From Nitrospira sp. (lineage in GTDB: Bacteria; Nitrospirota; Nitrospiria; Nitrospirales; Nitrospiraceae), in the NCBI GenBank assembly GCA_022226955.1, contig CP092079.1, forward strand, positions 124,001-188,000: a DNA stretch of 64,000 bases, read 5' to 3'. A program made the translations under genes and the position numbers. The notes under the pieces are model-generated. The model did not search any database. It was not told where the DNA came from and was given only the letters and a program-made list of their open reading frames with translations. Positions within the stretch are counted from its first letter, which is position 1, and each line of letters starts with the position of its first letter. Shown here in pieces: positions 33,756 to 42,811 of the stretch.

Positions 33756-34880
33756 TCAGGACAGCGGCAGAATACCGCGCGCGGCAATACAAATCGCGCC
33801 ACTTGCCAGCACGGCCGCCAGCAACTCACACTCCCTCAGCGCAGCAATCCCTCGCGGCTCTTCCGCTGCCGCCGGTATCCGATTCTCGCGAAACCACAGC
33901 GCAGTACAGAGCAATCCAACAGCCGCCATCACAATAGGGGCCGTGGACATCAACGACAATCCAATGGCCATCGCCATGACCGCCCCTCGCGCTAAACTCG
34001 ATGCAGGAAGCGCCTGGTTCGCCTGCCATCCACGGATGCGACTCCACAGACCGATAGCCACCAGCAACGCGCCTGCCCCGATGAGCACCATACTCTCCGG
34101 CCCTTGCTCGACCGGATAGGCCAGCGCCCAGACCAGCGCAAATCCCCAAACCGTTCCAATGGCGGCATGATAGAGCGCGGACTCGACCGACTGCCGCCAG
34201 TCTTTCCACGGCGCGACCGCAACCATCCCACTCACTGTTCCCAGCACCCACCCGCCGAACACATCGCTGGGAAAATGCGATCCGCGCAGCACACGGCTGA
34301 GTGCGACAAATGCCGCGATACCCAGGAACAGCGCCGCCAACATGGGGAATCGCCGGCTCAACACAATCGCCAGCGCAAAGGTTGCCGTGGTATGGCCGGA
34401 AGGGAATGAATCGAACCCGGAGGTTAGCGAGGGCGCGATGGACCAATCGCCCGATGCGGAGAATTTCGGCCGCGGCCGGCCGACAAGATGCTTCACCGTA
34501 TGCACCAGCACCGTCGCCAGTCCATGCGCCCACAGCGTTTGCACGCCCGTCGCAAGGCCGCGCGAAGCCGGCCACATCCACCCCACAGCCAAGAGGATCG
34601 CACTGACGATCAGCAACTGCCGTCCGTCGCCAATCCAGTTTCCAGCATGGCTAACGAACGCCATCCAGGGAATCGTCAGGGTCCCGCCGCCTTCCGGCGT
34701 GGTAATCGTTCGCAGATAACGCGCGGTGGGGCCATCGAGCTGGCGGAAACCCCAGAACACACAAGCCAGCGCCGCCACCAGGCTGGTGAGAGACGCAAGG
34801 CGGGCCCAGCGATGGGTGGTGGACGATGAGTGATGGGCAGGAACCACGCTGGGTTGTTCGTCCTTCGCTGCCTCGCCCAT
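33756..34880 (-). CDS. PAP2-family phosphatase, membrane protein
   Basis: About 374 aa with several membrane helices. The three acid-phosphatase motifs are present: KHLVGRPRP, FPSGHTT and SRVLRGSHFPSD. Likely substrate is a lipid phosphate such as undecaprenyl pyrophosphate, which fits beside polyprenyl-sugar genes. ATG 34880 follows an in-frame GTG at 34883. It converges with the GT39 gene. Confidence 0.9.
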   Translation of the reverse strand: MGEAAKDEQPSVVPAHHSSSTTHRWARLASLTSLVAALACVFWGFRQLDGPTARYLRTITTPEGGGTLTIPWMAFVSHAGNWIGDGRQLLIVSAILLAVGWMWPASRGLATGVQTLWAHGLATVLVHTVKHLVGRPRPKFSASGDWSIAPSLTSGFDSFPSGHTTATFALAIVLSRRFPMLAALFLGIAAFVALSRVLRGSHFPSDVFGGWVLGTVSGMVAVAPWKDWRQSVESALYHAAIGTVWGFALVWALAYPVEQGPESMVLIGAGALLVAIGLWSRIRGWQANQALPASSLARGAVMAMAIGLSLMSTAPIVMAAVGLLCTALWFRENRIPAAAEEPRGIAALRECELLAAVLASGAICIAARGILPLS

Positions 34881-34908
34881 CACTGATTACTCATCCCTCA
34901 TCGCTCCC

Positions 34909-36051
34909 TTACGGCACCCACTCCGCCAGGAACACATTGAATTCCCCCGGCTGTTTCGTATTGCGATCGGAGACCCACACGACACGTTTGCCGTCCGGCG
35001 AAAACATCGGGAAGCTGTTGAACTGGCCTTCGAATGTCAGGCGTTCCAATCCAGCGCCGTCATCGCCCACGAGATAGAGATGAAAGCTGGGCCTGCCGCC
35101 CTCGCCGCGGGTCTCGACATTCGAGGAGAACACGATTCGCTTCCCGTCTGGGTGAAAAAACGGCGAGAAGTTCGACGCGCCGTTGGACGTCACTTGATGC
35201 CGTCCGCTGCCGTCGGCGTTCATGATGAACAGTTCAAGCTGGCCCGGCTCGACCAGCCGTTGCTCCAGCAACTCTTTGTACTTCGCGATCTCGGCTGGGT
35301 CCGTGGGATGCGAGGCCCGATAAACGATGCGTTTGCTGTCCGGTGAAAAGAATGCCCCGCCATCGTACCCGACATCGTCGGTCAGGCGGCGATGGTGCGA
35401 TCCATCCAGATCCATCGCGTAAATATCCAAGTCGCCGTCTCTGACGGAGGTCCAGATAATGGTTTTGCCGTCCGGCGAGACCGTGGCTTCCGCATCATAG
35501 CCGGGCGTATTGGTCAGCCGCTGCATCTCCTGCCCGTCGATGCGGGCGGCGAAAAGATCATAATCGTCGAGGGCCCAGCGATAGGCACCGTCCCGCTTCG
35601 GTTTAGGCGGGCAGTTCGGGCCGTGGAGATGGGTGGAGGAATAGAGGATGCGCCGGTCGCCCGGGAAAAAATACCCGCAGGTCGTGGAACCGGACCCCGT
35701 GCTCACGAGGCGCACGCTCTCGCTGTCCAGATCCATCACGTACATCTGATAACAGCCCAGCGGAATGTCGTCCGGCTTCAACGTCGCCGCATACGTGTCT
35801 TTCATCCAGTTGTTGGTCGATTGAAAGATGAGCTTATTCCCCGAGAAGGAAAAATAGGCCTCGGCGTTTTGCCGGCCGAAGGTGAGCTGTTTGATGTTCT
35901 TGAAGTGCCGCTCGGCGCTCGCCGGGGCCTTGGCTTGCGCCGGAGCCTTGGCGCGGTCGGCAGCCGCGCCAACCTGCGGCCACAGCATGAGCGCGATCGC
36001 AACACCGATCAAACGGCCCGTCAGACTGCAAGTTCGGTTACCGCTGTTCAT
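34909..36051 (-). CDS. TolB-like WD40/beta-propeller exported protein, 380 aa
   Basis: A signal peptide (LIGVAIALMLWPQVGAAA) then repeated blades with the PD40 pattern SPDGKTIIW, SPDSKRIVYR, HPDGKRIVFSS and SPDGKRVVWVS. Such propellers bind partners in the periplasm. GGAGG precedes the ATG, which overlaps the peptidase gene by 14 bases, so the two are translationally coupled. Confidence 0.85.
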   Translation of the reverse strand: MNSGNRTCSLTGRLIGVAIALMLWPQVGAAADRAKAPAQAKAPASAERHFKNIKQLTFGRQNAEAYFSFSGNKLIFQSTNNWMKDTYAATLKPDDIPLGCYQMYVMDLDSESVRLVSTGSGSTTCGYFFPGDRRILYSSTHLHGPNCPPKPKRDGAYRWALDDYDLFAARIDGQEMQRLTNTPGYDAEATVSPDGKTIIWTSVRDGDLDIYAMDLDGSHHRRLTDDVGYDGGAFFSPDSKRIVYRASHPTDPAEIAKYKELLEQRLVEPGQLELFIMNADGSGRHQVTSNGASNFSPFFHPDGKRIVFSSNVETRGEGGRPSFHLYLVGDDGAGLERLTFEGQFNSFPMFSPDGKRVVWVSDRNTKQPGEFNVFLAEWVP

Positions 36052-38281
36052 CGAGTCGAACCTCCTTCATTGCCTGAAACTCCTGCCACATGTCTCGTTT
36101 TGTCACCGTACCGTCATCAAATACCACCGCGCTCTGCCAGCCATAAAAGAAGAGGAGCCGGGCGATCTTCACGGCCGCCGTGGGATCGATGGCATAGACA
36201 ACCGTGACAACCGACCCTGGCGCATCCGGCCGGTGGCAAGACCAGAGCGCCGCCATGCGGCGGCCATCGTAGGATGTGCCGGCAAGACGAAACCACTCCC
36301 GCCCCACCTGCGCCAAATCTCCGCAGGCCTGCGCGATCAACGATTGTACCTGAGTATGGTAATCCGATGTCGCGACAATCAACACCGACCCTGACGGAGG
36401 CAGCGCGCCGGTTTCCGCCGGAAGAATATCCGTCTTCCGTTCTGTCGAACCCTGCGAAGCCTGCGCGTTATGCGCCTCGATCCGGGCGACCAGCTCCTTG
36501 AACGGCGTCGCGCTGTCAGGAAACAGCGGCAACAACGCCTTTCGCTGGTCCGTTACAAACAGATTCAACACCGGCGCCAATTGTTCCCGCTTCAGCCGCT
36601 GGAGACTCATGAACTCGGGATCAAGCGAGACCGTCAACGGCTCAGCTGGCACCACCAATTCGACATCCTGTTGACCGGCGGACAAAGGCACCCTCACCGA
36701 AGTGGTCGACCCTTTCATTGCGATGGCCAGCGGCAGAATGAACCGAAACGCTCCGCCCTCACGCATTAACCTGACACGTATCTTATACGTCTGTGGCTGA
36801 CCGGGAATGAGCGATGCGTTCGCTTCGGAAATGCCTATGGCAGGCGCGCCAGGCCGCTCGATCCATTGCGCAAAGAACCACCGCAACTCCTGCCCGCTAA
36901 CCTCGGTAAATACCCGCTCAAGATCCTGCCAATCGGCATGCCGTCCCGAATACTCTTTGATTAGCTGCTTCACCGCGCGCCAGAAAGCCTCGTCGCCGAT
37001 CTCCATCCGCAACTGATGAAACACCATCGCCGCTTTTTGATAGCCGATGGCATTGTCTTTCTCATCGCTCTTTCGTTGAAACGCTGCGATGGGATAGTCC
37101 GACTGCGGCGTCACATAGAGACTGTAGCCCTGCAACATCAATCGTCGCTGCTCGCGCGCTTGCCGGTCGTCGTGGACCAACTCGTGCCAGTAATAATTCG
37201 TCAGATACGTGGTCAGCCCCTCGACCCAATTGCCGCTCTCGGGGCGATTCCATACCGCGTTGCCGATCCAGGAATGGACGATCTCATGCCCCAAGGCATA
37301 GGGCTGCGTGTAGTGGCGCTTGATGCTGCCGCTCCCCAACAGGGTAAAGGACGGCATCCCCAAGCCGCTCGCAAAAAAGTTTTCCACCACGGCAAACTGC
37401 TCGAACGGGAACGCGCCCAGCAACGGAACATAGGCGTCGAGGTATTTTACCGTCGCATCCAGATATTCATCCGCCAGCGTGGCATCGTCGGGAAACAGAT
37501 AGGCAGCCAGATGGACCGCTTGCCCGCTGGCACTCTTCCAATCCCTTGTCTTGACCGCGAATCGGTTGGCCACCAAAGTGAGCGCTTCGGTCACACCCGA
37601 GTTCCACCTTTGCACAGTGCGGCAGGCCTCATCGGAAGGAGGCTGGGCGCAATTCTGCTTCGTTTCCCCACGCCCCTGACTCACCGTGGTCCAGCCATTC
37701 GGCATCTCAACCGTCACATGGTAGGAGGCGAGTGAACCGGCGAGATCGGGATACCAGCCTGTTTCGCTGCTCAGATACACGCCTTCTGGGCCGATATGTC
37801 CGGACGTTTCGCTCGGCGTCACGAATCTCAGATGACGCGGCTCGCGCGGCGGATCGTCGATCGTCCCGCGATAGCGCCATTCCAGCGTAATCTCCCCTTG
37901 CTGATTTCCTTGCTGGCGATCCGACAGCGAAAGACGAAGGATTTGCAGATTGGAACCGGCCTCACTATCGTCCGGCGACATCGAGACGGGAGTGAGAGGT
38001 TCCCCCCTTCCCGCCTCTGTCACCAGCGCAATACTGCTAGGGCGCAACGACTTCGCCAGTGTGAAAGCCAACGTTGGCCGAGAGCCATCGACTCGCACGA
38101 CCATCCGGTCGATCACGGTCAGCTGATGCTGGTCAGGGTCGATGCTGGCACGAAGTTCATGCCGAATAATGGCAGGAGCAGGCGTCGGAAGATCGCCGGC
38201 TTGCCCCTGTGTCAGGGGTAGGAGCAGCGACAATCCAATGAGACGAGCGATGAAATAAAAGCGCGCGGTTCCGGCTGGCAT
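36038..38281 (-). CDS. M1-like zinc metallopeptidase, exported
   Basis: About 747 aa. The signal peptide (ARLIGLSLLLPLTQGQA) is preceded by ATG 38281, chosen because it avoids overlap with the gene ending at 38292. The zinc motif is GHEIVHSW, with the third ligand in GNWVEGLTTY. The spacing is HExxH-x17-E, one residue shorter than classic M1 (x18) but as in the GNWxEGLT bacterial subfamily. The N-terminal domain is beta-rich. It likely trims peptides in the periplasm. Confidence 0.87.
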   Translation of the reverse strand: MPAGTARFYFIARLIGLSLLLPLTQGQAGDLPTPAPAIIRHELRASIDPDQHQLTVIDRMVVRVDGSRPTLAFTLAKSLRPSSIALVTEAGRGEPLTPVSMSPDDSEAGSNLQILRLSLSDRQQGNQQGEITLEWRYRGTIDDPPREPRHLRFVTPSETSGHIGPEGVYLSSETGWYPDLAGSLASYHVTVEMPNGWTTVSQGRGETKQNCAQPPSDEACRTVQRWNSGVTEALTLVANRFAVKTRDWKSASGQAVHLAAYLFPDDATLADEYLDATVKYLDAYVPLLGAFPFEQFAVVENFFASGLGMPSFTLLGSGSIKRHYTQPYALGHEIVHSWIGNAVWNRPESGNWVEGLTTYLTNYYWHELVHDDRQAREQRRLMLQGYSLYVTPQSDYPIAAFQRKSDEKDNAIGYQKAAMVFHQLRMEIGDEAFWRAVKQLIKEYSGRHADWQDLERVFTEVSGQELRWFFAQWIERPGAPAIGISEANASLIPGQPQTYKIRVRLMREGGAFRFILPLAIAMKGSTTSVRVPLSAGQQDVELVVPAEPLTVSLDPEFMSLQRLKREQLAPVLNLFVTDQRKALLPLFPDSATPFKELVARIEAHNAQASQGSTERKTDILPAETGALPPSGSVLIVATSDYHTQVQSLIAQACGDLAQVGREWFRLAGTSYDGRRMAALWSCHRPDAPGSVVTVVYAIDPTAAVKIARLLFFYGWQSAVVFDDGTVTKRDMWQEFQAMKEVRLDEQR

Positions 38282-38291
38282 CTGAAGGGTT

Positions 38292-39077
38292 TTAGCACTC
38301 GCGGCACACGAGCACAAGCTGGATGGCGGTCAATAAGCGGTCGAGTGCGATCGGCTTCCCCAACACTTCTTGCGGCCCCAACGACCAAGCCTCTTCCAGC
38401 ATCTCTTCGTTGTGGCTCCCGGTCATGATGATGACGCCGCCGGGATACTCTTTTTCCCGAAGCGTTTTCAAGACGTCGATCCCAGACAGCCCGGGCATCA
38501 CCATATCGAGCAATATCAGGTCTGGCGCAGATTGTTCGACGACCTGCAACGCTTCATGTCCATCCTTCACACCCAGCGTTCGATACCCGCGCAGGCTGAG
38601 GAACTGCACGAGCAAATCGCGCACTAGCGGATCGTCATCGACGACGAGCACCGACTCCGCGGTCTCCTGCCCTGAAAACGCTGGAACTGGAGGAACCGGC
38701 GACGGATTAGGCCGCGCCGGCAACTGCGACACTCGATGCACCGCTTCGACCAGAATGTCGAGAGACAGGCCTCGACGGATAAAATCGGTGACGCGCAGGG
38801 AGCGCGCCTGATTCTCCTGCACTTCGGTGGCACCGCCTCCTAAAATAATGACCGGCGCCTCCGGATCGATGGCTCGAATCTCTTTCAAAACCGTCAACCC
38901 ATCCATCTCCGGCATGCGCAAATCGAGCAGCGTGATACGCGGAGCATGCTTGCGGAACAGGTTCAGCCCCTCGCGACCGCTGGTCGTAGTCATCACTTGA
39001 TACCCATGCCGCATGAACACGGTCTGGAGAAGATCGCAGTTCATCTGGTCATCGTCGACAATAAGGATCTTGATCAT
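38292..39077 (-). CDS. Double-receiver response regulator
   Basis: About 261 aa with two CheY-like domains and no output domain. The second (VVDDDPLVRDLLVQFLSLRG, then LILLDMVMPGLSGIDVL, IIMTGSHN, LGKPIALDR) has all key residues. The first (ILIVDDDQMN, LLDLRMPEMDGL) lacks the usual Thr (ILGGGAT) and Lys (FIRRGL), so its signalling is doubtful. ATG 39077 is chosen since it begins with MIKILIVDDD. The linker is Pro-rich. Confidence 0.88.
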   Translation of the reverse strand: MIKILIVDDDQMNCDLLQTVFMRHGYQVMTTTSGREGLNLFRKHAPRITLLDLRMPEMDGLTVLKEIRAIDPEAPVIILGGGATEVQENQARSLRVTDFIRRGLSLDILVEAVHRVSQLPARPNPSPVPPVPAFSGQETAESVLVVDDDPLVRDLLVQFLSLRGYRTLGVKDGHEALQVVEQSAPDLILLDMVMPGLSGIDVLKTLREKEYPGGVIIMTGSHNEEMLEEAWSLGPQEVLGKPIALDRLLTAIQLVLVCREC

Positions 39078-39183
39078 CGCAAAACCTCTGCTCTGAATCG
39101 GGTCAATTCCGTCGACAACAGGCGTCAACACAACACGACACCACCATAACACAGGCAATTGGGAGCGAAAAGAAAATGGCGGG

Positions 39184-40119
39184 TTATGACCGAGCGGCCG
39201 GCTGGCCGAATAGCGCAGCAATGAAGGCTTCCTGATTGAAATCCTGCAAGTCTTCGACCGCCTCTCCCACACCGATCAAACGAACAGGCAGCTTCAACTC
39301 CTCGGCTATGGCCACGACAATCCCACCGCGCGCCGTGCCATCGAGCTTGGTCAGCGCCAATCCGGTGACACCGACGACTTCCTTGAACTGCCGCGCTTGC
39401 ACCAGCGCGTTCTGCCCGACCGTCGCATCCAGCACTAGCAGAATTTCATGCGGCGCTCCCGGCAGAGCCTGGCCGATCACTCGAACGACCTTCCGCAGTT
39501 CCTCCATCAAATTCGACTTCGTATGCAACCGGCCGGCCGTATCGATGAGCACCACATCGGCGGCGCGCGCCTTGGCTGCCACGATGCCGTCGAACGCGAC
39601 CGCCGCCGGATCCGCGCCATGGCGATGCCGGATCACATCCACACCGACCCGATCCGCCCACACTTGCAGCTGTTCGATCGCCGCCGCGCGAAAAGTATCG
39701 CCGGCCACGAGCAGAGGGCGCCGGCCGTTCTGCGCCAACCGCTGCGCCATTTTGGCGATGGTCGTCGTTTTCCCAACGCCATTCACTCCGACCATCAACA
39801 CCACAAAAGGCTTCGGCCCTGTTTCGATCAGCTGTTCCAGCGACGGTCCCTGCACCGGCGCCAACACCTCGTACAATGTCTTGCTCAACACATTTTGCAA
39901 TGCCTCGGGGCTAGCCGCATCCGCGCCTCTGGCATGTTCACGCACATGGGTCATCACCCGGTCTACCACGCGCACACCCAAGTCCGCCGCAAGCAAGGCC
40001 TCTTCCAACTCCTCCAGCATCGCCGGATCGGGCGTGCGCCCCAACACTCGATCCAGTGACTGCCGGACAACTTGGCGCGTCTTGCTGAGCCCATCGCTCA
40101 GTCTCTGAAACCATCCCAT
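39184..40119 (-). CDS. ftsY: Signal recognition particle receptor FtsY, 311 aa
   Basis: NG domain complete: GVNGVGKTTTIAKMA (G1), DTAGRLHTKSNLMEEL (G3), LTKLDGTARGG (G4). The acidic A domain is absent, so this is a short FtsY. It docks SRP-ribosome complexes to SecYEG. It lies downstream of ybeY with two bases between the stop and start, so they form an operon. Confidence 0.95.
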   Translation of the reverse strand: MGWFQRLSDGLSKTRQVVRQSLDRVLGRTPDPAMLEELEEALLAADLGVRVVDRVMTHVREHARGADAASPEALQNVLSKTLYEVLAPVQGPSLEQLIETGPKPFVVLMVGVNGVGKTTTIAKMAQRLAQNGRRPLLVAGDTFRAAAIEQLQVWADRVGVDVIRHRHGADPAAVAFDGIVAAKARAADVVLIDTAGRLHTKSNLMEELRKVVRVIGQALPGAPHEILLVLDATVGQNALVQARQFKEVVGVTGLALTKLDGTARGGIVVAIAEELKLPVRLIGVGEAVEDLQDFNQEAFIAALFGQPAARS

Positions 40120-40121
40120 CG

Positions 40122-40622
40122 CTACCCTCTCCTCACCTTCGCTGTCCTACCGTCAATGCGACGCACCCTCGGCACCGTCGCCAATGTCGGAATCGGCCGC
40201 AACGCTTTTAATATCGCTTGTTCCCGCCGTTTCATACGGCGCGCTTCCGTATCGCTCCGCTCATGATCGTAGCCACAGAGATGCAACACCCCATGAACCA
40301 ACAACCAGGCTATTTCCTCACTGAGCGATCGCCCTCCCTCTTTCGCCTGCCGTTGCGCCGTCGGGATGGAAATCACGACATCGCCGAGCAGCATAGACAC
40401 CGGACCGGCCGACTCCCGCATGGCAAAGGCCAGCACATCGGTGGTGCGATCTTTTTTTCTGTATTCTCGATTTAACCGGCGCATGCGTCCGTCGCCCACG
40501 AGATCGATGCTAAGCTCAGACTTCGCTTCGCCCACGGCCGCAAGCAGGCGCTCCGCCAGGCGCTTGAACAAAGCTTGGCGCACCGCCACACGAGTCAGCC
40601 GCACACTTACATAGACCGCCAT
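40122..40622 (-). CDS. ybeY: Endoribonuclease YbeY, 166 aa
   Basis: The zinc motif of YbeY is HGVLHLCGYDHERSDTEA. The central part (RRLNREYRKKDRTTDVLAFA) is diagnostic. YbeY matures 16S rRNA and supports ribosome quality control. Its ATG directly abuts the phoH stop. Confidence 0.95.
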   Translation of the reverse strand: MAVYVSVRLTRVAVRQALFKRLAERLLAAVGEAKSELSIDLVGDGRMRRLNREYRKKDRTTDVLAFAMRESAGPVSMLLGDVVISIPTAQRQAKEGGRSLSEEIAWLLVHGVLHLCGYDHERSDTEARRMKRREQAILKALRPIPTLATVPRVRRIDGRTAKVRRG

Positions 40623-41687
40623 TTAATGGGGTTGGCCTGGGGAATTTCGCAACGGAGGCCCGGCAGGAGGCCATTTGTTGGAGTCAGATAGCGACCGATG
40701 AGACGATGCCGCCCCTCGCGCATTCCTAGAATCGCCGCCGGTTGTAGACTGATGCCGATCGTAGGCTCTGACGATGTCCTGAACTAGCCGATGACGCACC
40801 ACATCCTTCTCATCGAAATACACGAAGGCAATGCCGTCGATGTCCCGCAAGATCTCCTTCACTTCGATAAGACCGGATACCCGGTCCGATGGCAGGTCGA
40901 TTTGCGTAATATCCCCGGTCACGACCACCTTCGAATGAAACCCCAACCGGGTCAGGAACATTTTCATCTGCTCCGCCGTCGCATTCTGCGCTTCGTCTAA
41001 AATGACAAACGAGTCGTTCAACGTGCGCCCGCGCATGAACGCTAATGGCGCAATCTCGATATCGCCGCGCTCAATCATGCGATTCGCCCGCTCCATATCC
41101 ATCATGTCGAATAAGGCATCGTACAGCGGACGAAGATACGGATTTACTTTCGCAAACATATCACCTGGCAAAAAGCCCAACTTCTCCCCGGCCTCGACCG
41201 CGGGCCGCGCCAGAATGATGCGGCTCACTTCTTTCTTCATGAGAGCGCTGACCGCCATGGCCATGGCCAGGTATGTCTTCCCGGTACCGGCTGGCCCAAT
41301 CGCGATCACAATATCGTGTTTCTCAATCGCCTCGATATAAGATTTCTGAGTGGGAGATTTCGGACCGACAAACCGTTTTTTCGTGACGATTGTCGTGGCA
41401 TTGGTCAAGACCTCCTTGATGGAGACATCAGGAGTCTGGCGCAATGCCGTCAACGCATGCGTGACATCGTCCGCCTGAAGGACCAGCCCTTCGTTGGTGA
41501 GATTGGCGAGTTCGAACAGAATCCGTTCAGCCTGGCGGGTCGCGTCGGGAAGACCGTCGAGCGTAACCTCTTCACCGCGCGCGGACAATCGCACGCCAAG
41601 ATCGTCCTCAATGAGCTTGAGGTGTCGGTCGTGGTGACCGAAGAGGGCGGCAGTATTCGTGCCTTCTCGTAGTTTTAGTTTACGCAC
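40623..41687 (-). CDS. PhoH family protein (PhoH-like ATPase), 354 aa
   Basis: Walker A is GPAGTGKTYLAMAMAVS and Walker B is FVILDEAQNAT, followed by the PhoH region GFHSKVVVTGDITQIDLP. It begins with GTG at 41687, the first in-frame start. The family is an RNA-helicase-like ATPase that in many bacteria is next to ybeY, as here. The N-terminal KH-like part also fits. Confidence 0.92.
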   Translation of the reverse strand: MRKLKLREGTNTAALFGHHDRHLKLIEDDLGVRLSARGEEVTLDGLPDATRQAERILFELANLTNEGLVLQADDVTHALTALRQTPDVSIKEVLTNATTIVTKKRFVGPKSPTQKSYIEAIEKHDIVIAIGPAGTGKTYLAMAMAVSALMKKEVSRIILARPAVEAGEKLGFLPGDMFAKVNPYLRPLYDALFDMMDMERANRMIERGDIEIAPLAFMRGRTLNDSFVILDEAQNATAEQMKMFLTRLGFHSKVVVTGDITQIDLPSDRVSGLIEVKEILRDIDGIAFVYFDEKDVVRHRLVQDIVRAYDRHQSTTGGDSRNARGAASSHRSLSDSNKWPPAGPPLRNSPGQPH

Positions 41688-41771
41688 AAATGCGGGTTAG
41701 TCTCCCCCTAGACATTCTAGTTGAGAAGATTCTAGCAGAGGACGAAAAGGCGAGACAAGCGGATCGATGAA

Positions 41772-42740
41772 TCAGACACCGGCAGGCTTGGCAGATGCGG
41801 TTTCATTTGCAAAAGTTAAATCAAATTCTTGATAGGCGGCAACGCCCTGTCCATCTTTCGCAAGCACTCTCACATGAAACACACCGACGTGATTGGCCGG
41901 CACCGTCCAGCTGAGGCGGCCAGTTGTTTCATCAATGGTCATTCCAGAAGGCGCTTGCTCCAACTGAAACGCAATTTGATCGCCATCTTCATCAACAGCC
42001 TTGACAAAATATTCGTATCTTCCTGTCCCTGAGGGGACAGGAGGAGTCGAGACGATTTGGGGAGCATGGTTGTCCAGCAAAAGAGGCATGGAGCGAAATG
42101 GCTTGCTCGCCACTTCTGGGTCCCGTGCAGTGACCTCTGCAAACACGGGCACTTTTGGGCTCAGTCCCTTGGTAGAGAGCGATGCCTCCTCACCTTCCTT
42201 GATGACAATGTTCCCTTGAAGCCATCTATAGGTGAGATCTATCCGATCATAATCAGGATCGCTGGCCGTAACGTTCGACTCAACTCTGGCGCCGCTATCC
42301 GCGAGCTGCAAGACTACCGAGGAAACCGTGGGAGGAGTATTTCCAACGAGTGCTTCTGCCGTCTTATAGACCCGGCCTTTCTGCACGGAGTCGGCAGGAA
42401 CAATCTCGACGCTGATACGCTGGCCGCGTCGGAGCCCTTCCGCAGGCAACGTCGGATTCGTTTGACCCGCCAGGGGAGCTTCATTCACATACCATTGATA
42501 TTGGAAGGTAACAGCTTCCCGCTCCGGATCTTCAGCTTGGACTTGCACAGAAACAGGAGCCGTCAATGATAGCGGGGTATCGAGAATTTTGGCGGCGATC
42601 ACAACTGGGGGTTGATTTGCCGCTACTTGAGCCTTGGCATAGGGCCCATCCCCTGTGCCACCACCGCTACAAGCGGTCCCGCACAGCAAGCCCAGAGCTC
42701 CAACCCCTACAATCAATCGTCGATGATGCTGAGAATACAT
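41772..42740 (-). CDS. Lipoprotein with Ig-like/cadherin-like repeats, 322 aa
   Basis: Lipobox GTAC (Cys at about 24) then repeated beta-sandwich domains (NQPPVVIAAKI, NTPPTVSSVVL, NHAPQIVSTPP, each starting a domain) and a putative Ig-fold ending in VRVLAKDGQGVAAYQEFDL. It is the last gene of the pilus locus on the minus strand. It may hold PilY1 or a pilus tip at the surface; that is inference. Confidence 0.75.
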   Translation of the reverse strand: MYSQHHRRLIVGVGALGLLCGTACSGGGTGDGPYAKAQVAANQPPVVIAAKILDTPLSLTAPVSVQVQAEDPEREAVTFQYQWYVNEAPLAGQTNPTLPAEGLRRGQRISVEIVPADSVQKGRVYKTAEALVGNTPPTVSSVVLQLADSGARVESNVTASDPDYDRIDLTYRWLQGNIVIKEGEEASLSTKGLSPKVPVFAEVTARDPEVASKPFRSMPLLLDNHAPQIVSTPPVPSGTGRYEYFVKAVDEDGDQIAFQLEQAPSGMTIDETTGRLSWTVPANHVGVFHVRVLAKDGQGVAAYQEFDLTFANETASAKPAGV

Positions 42741-42811
42741 ATCTTCCTAACACTCACTTTCCATCGAGAGACACCCCAAATGCTCTATGCCTGTTCGTGC
42801 CTCTCGATAGC

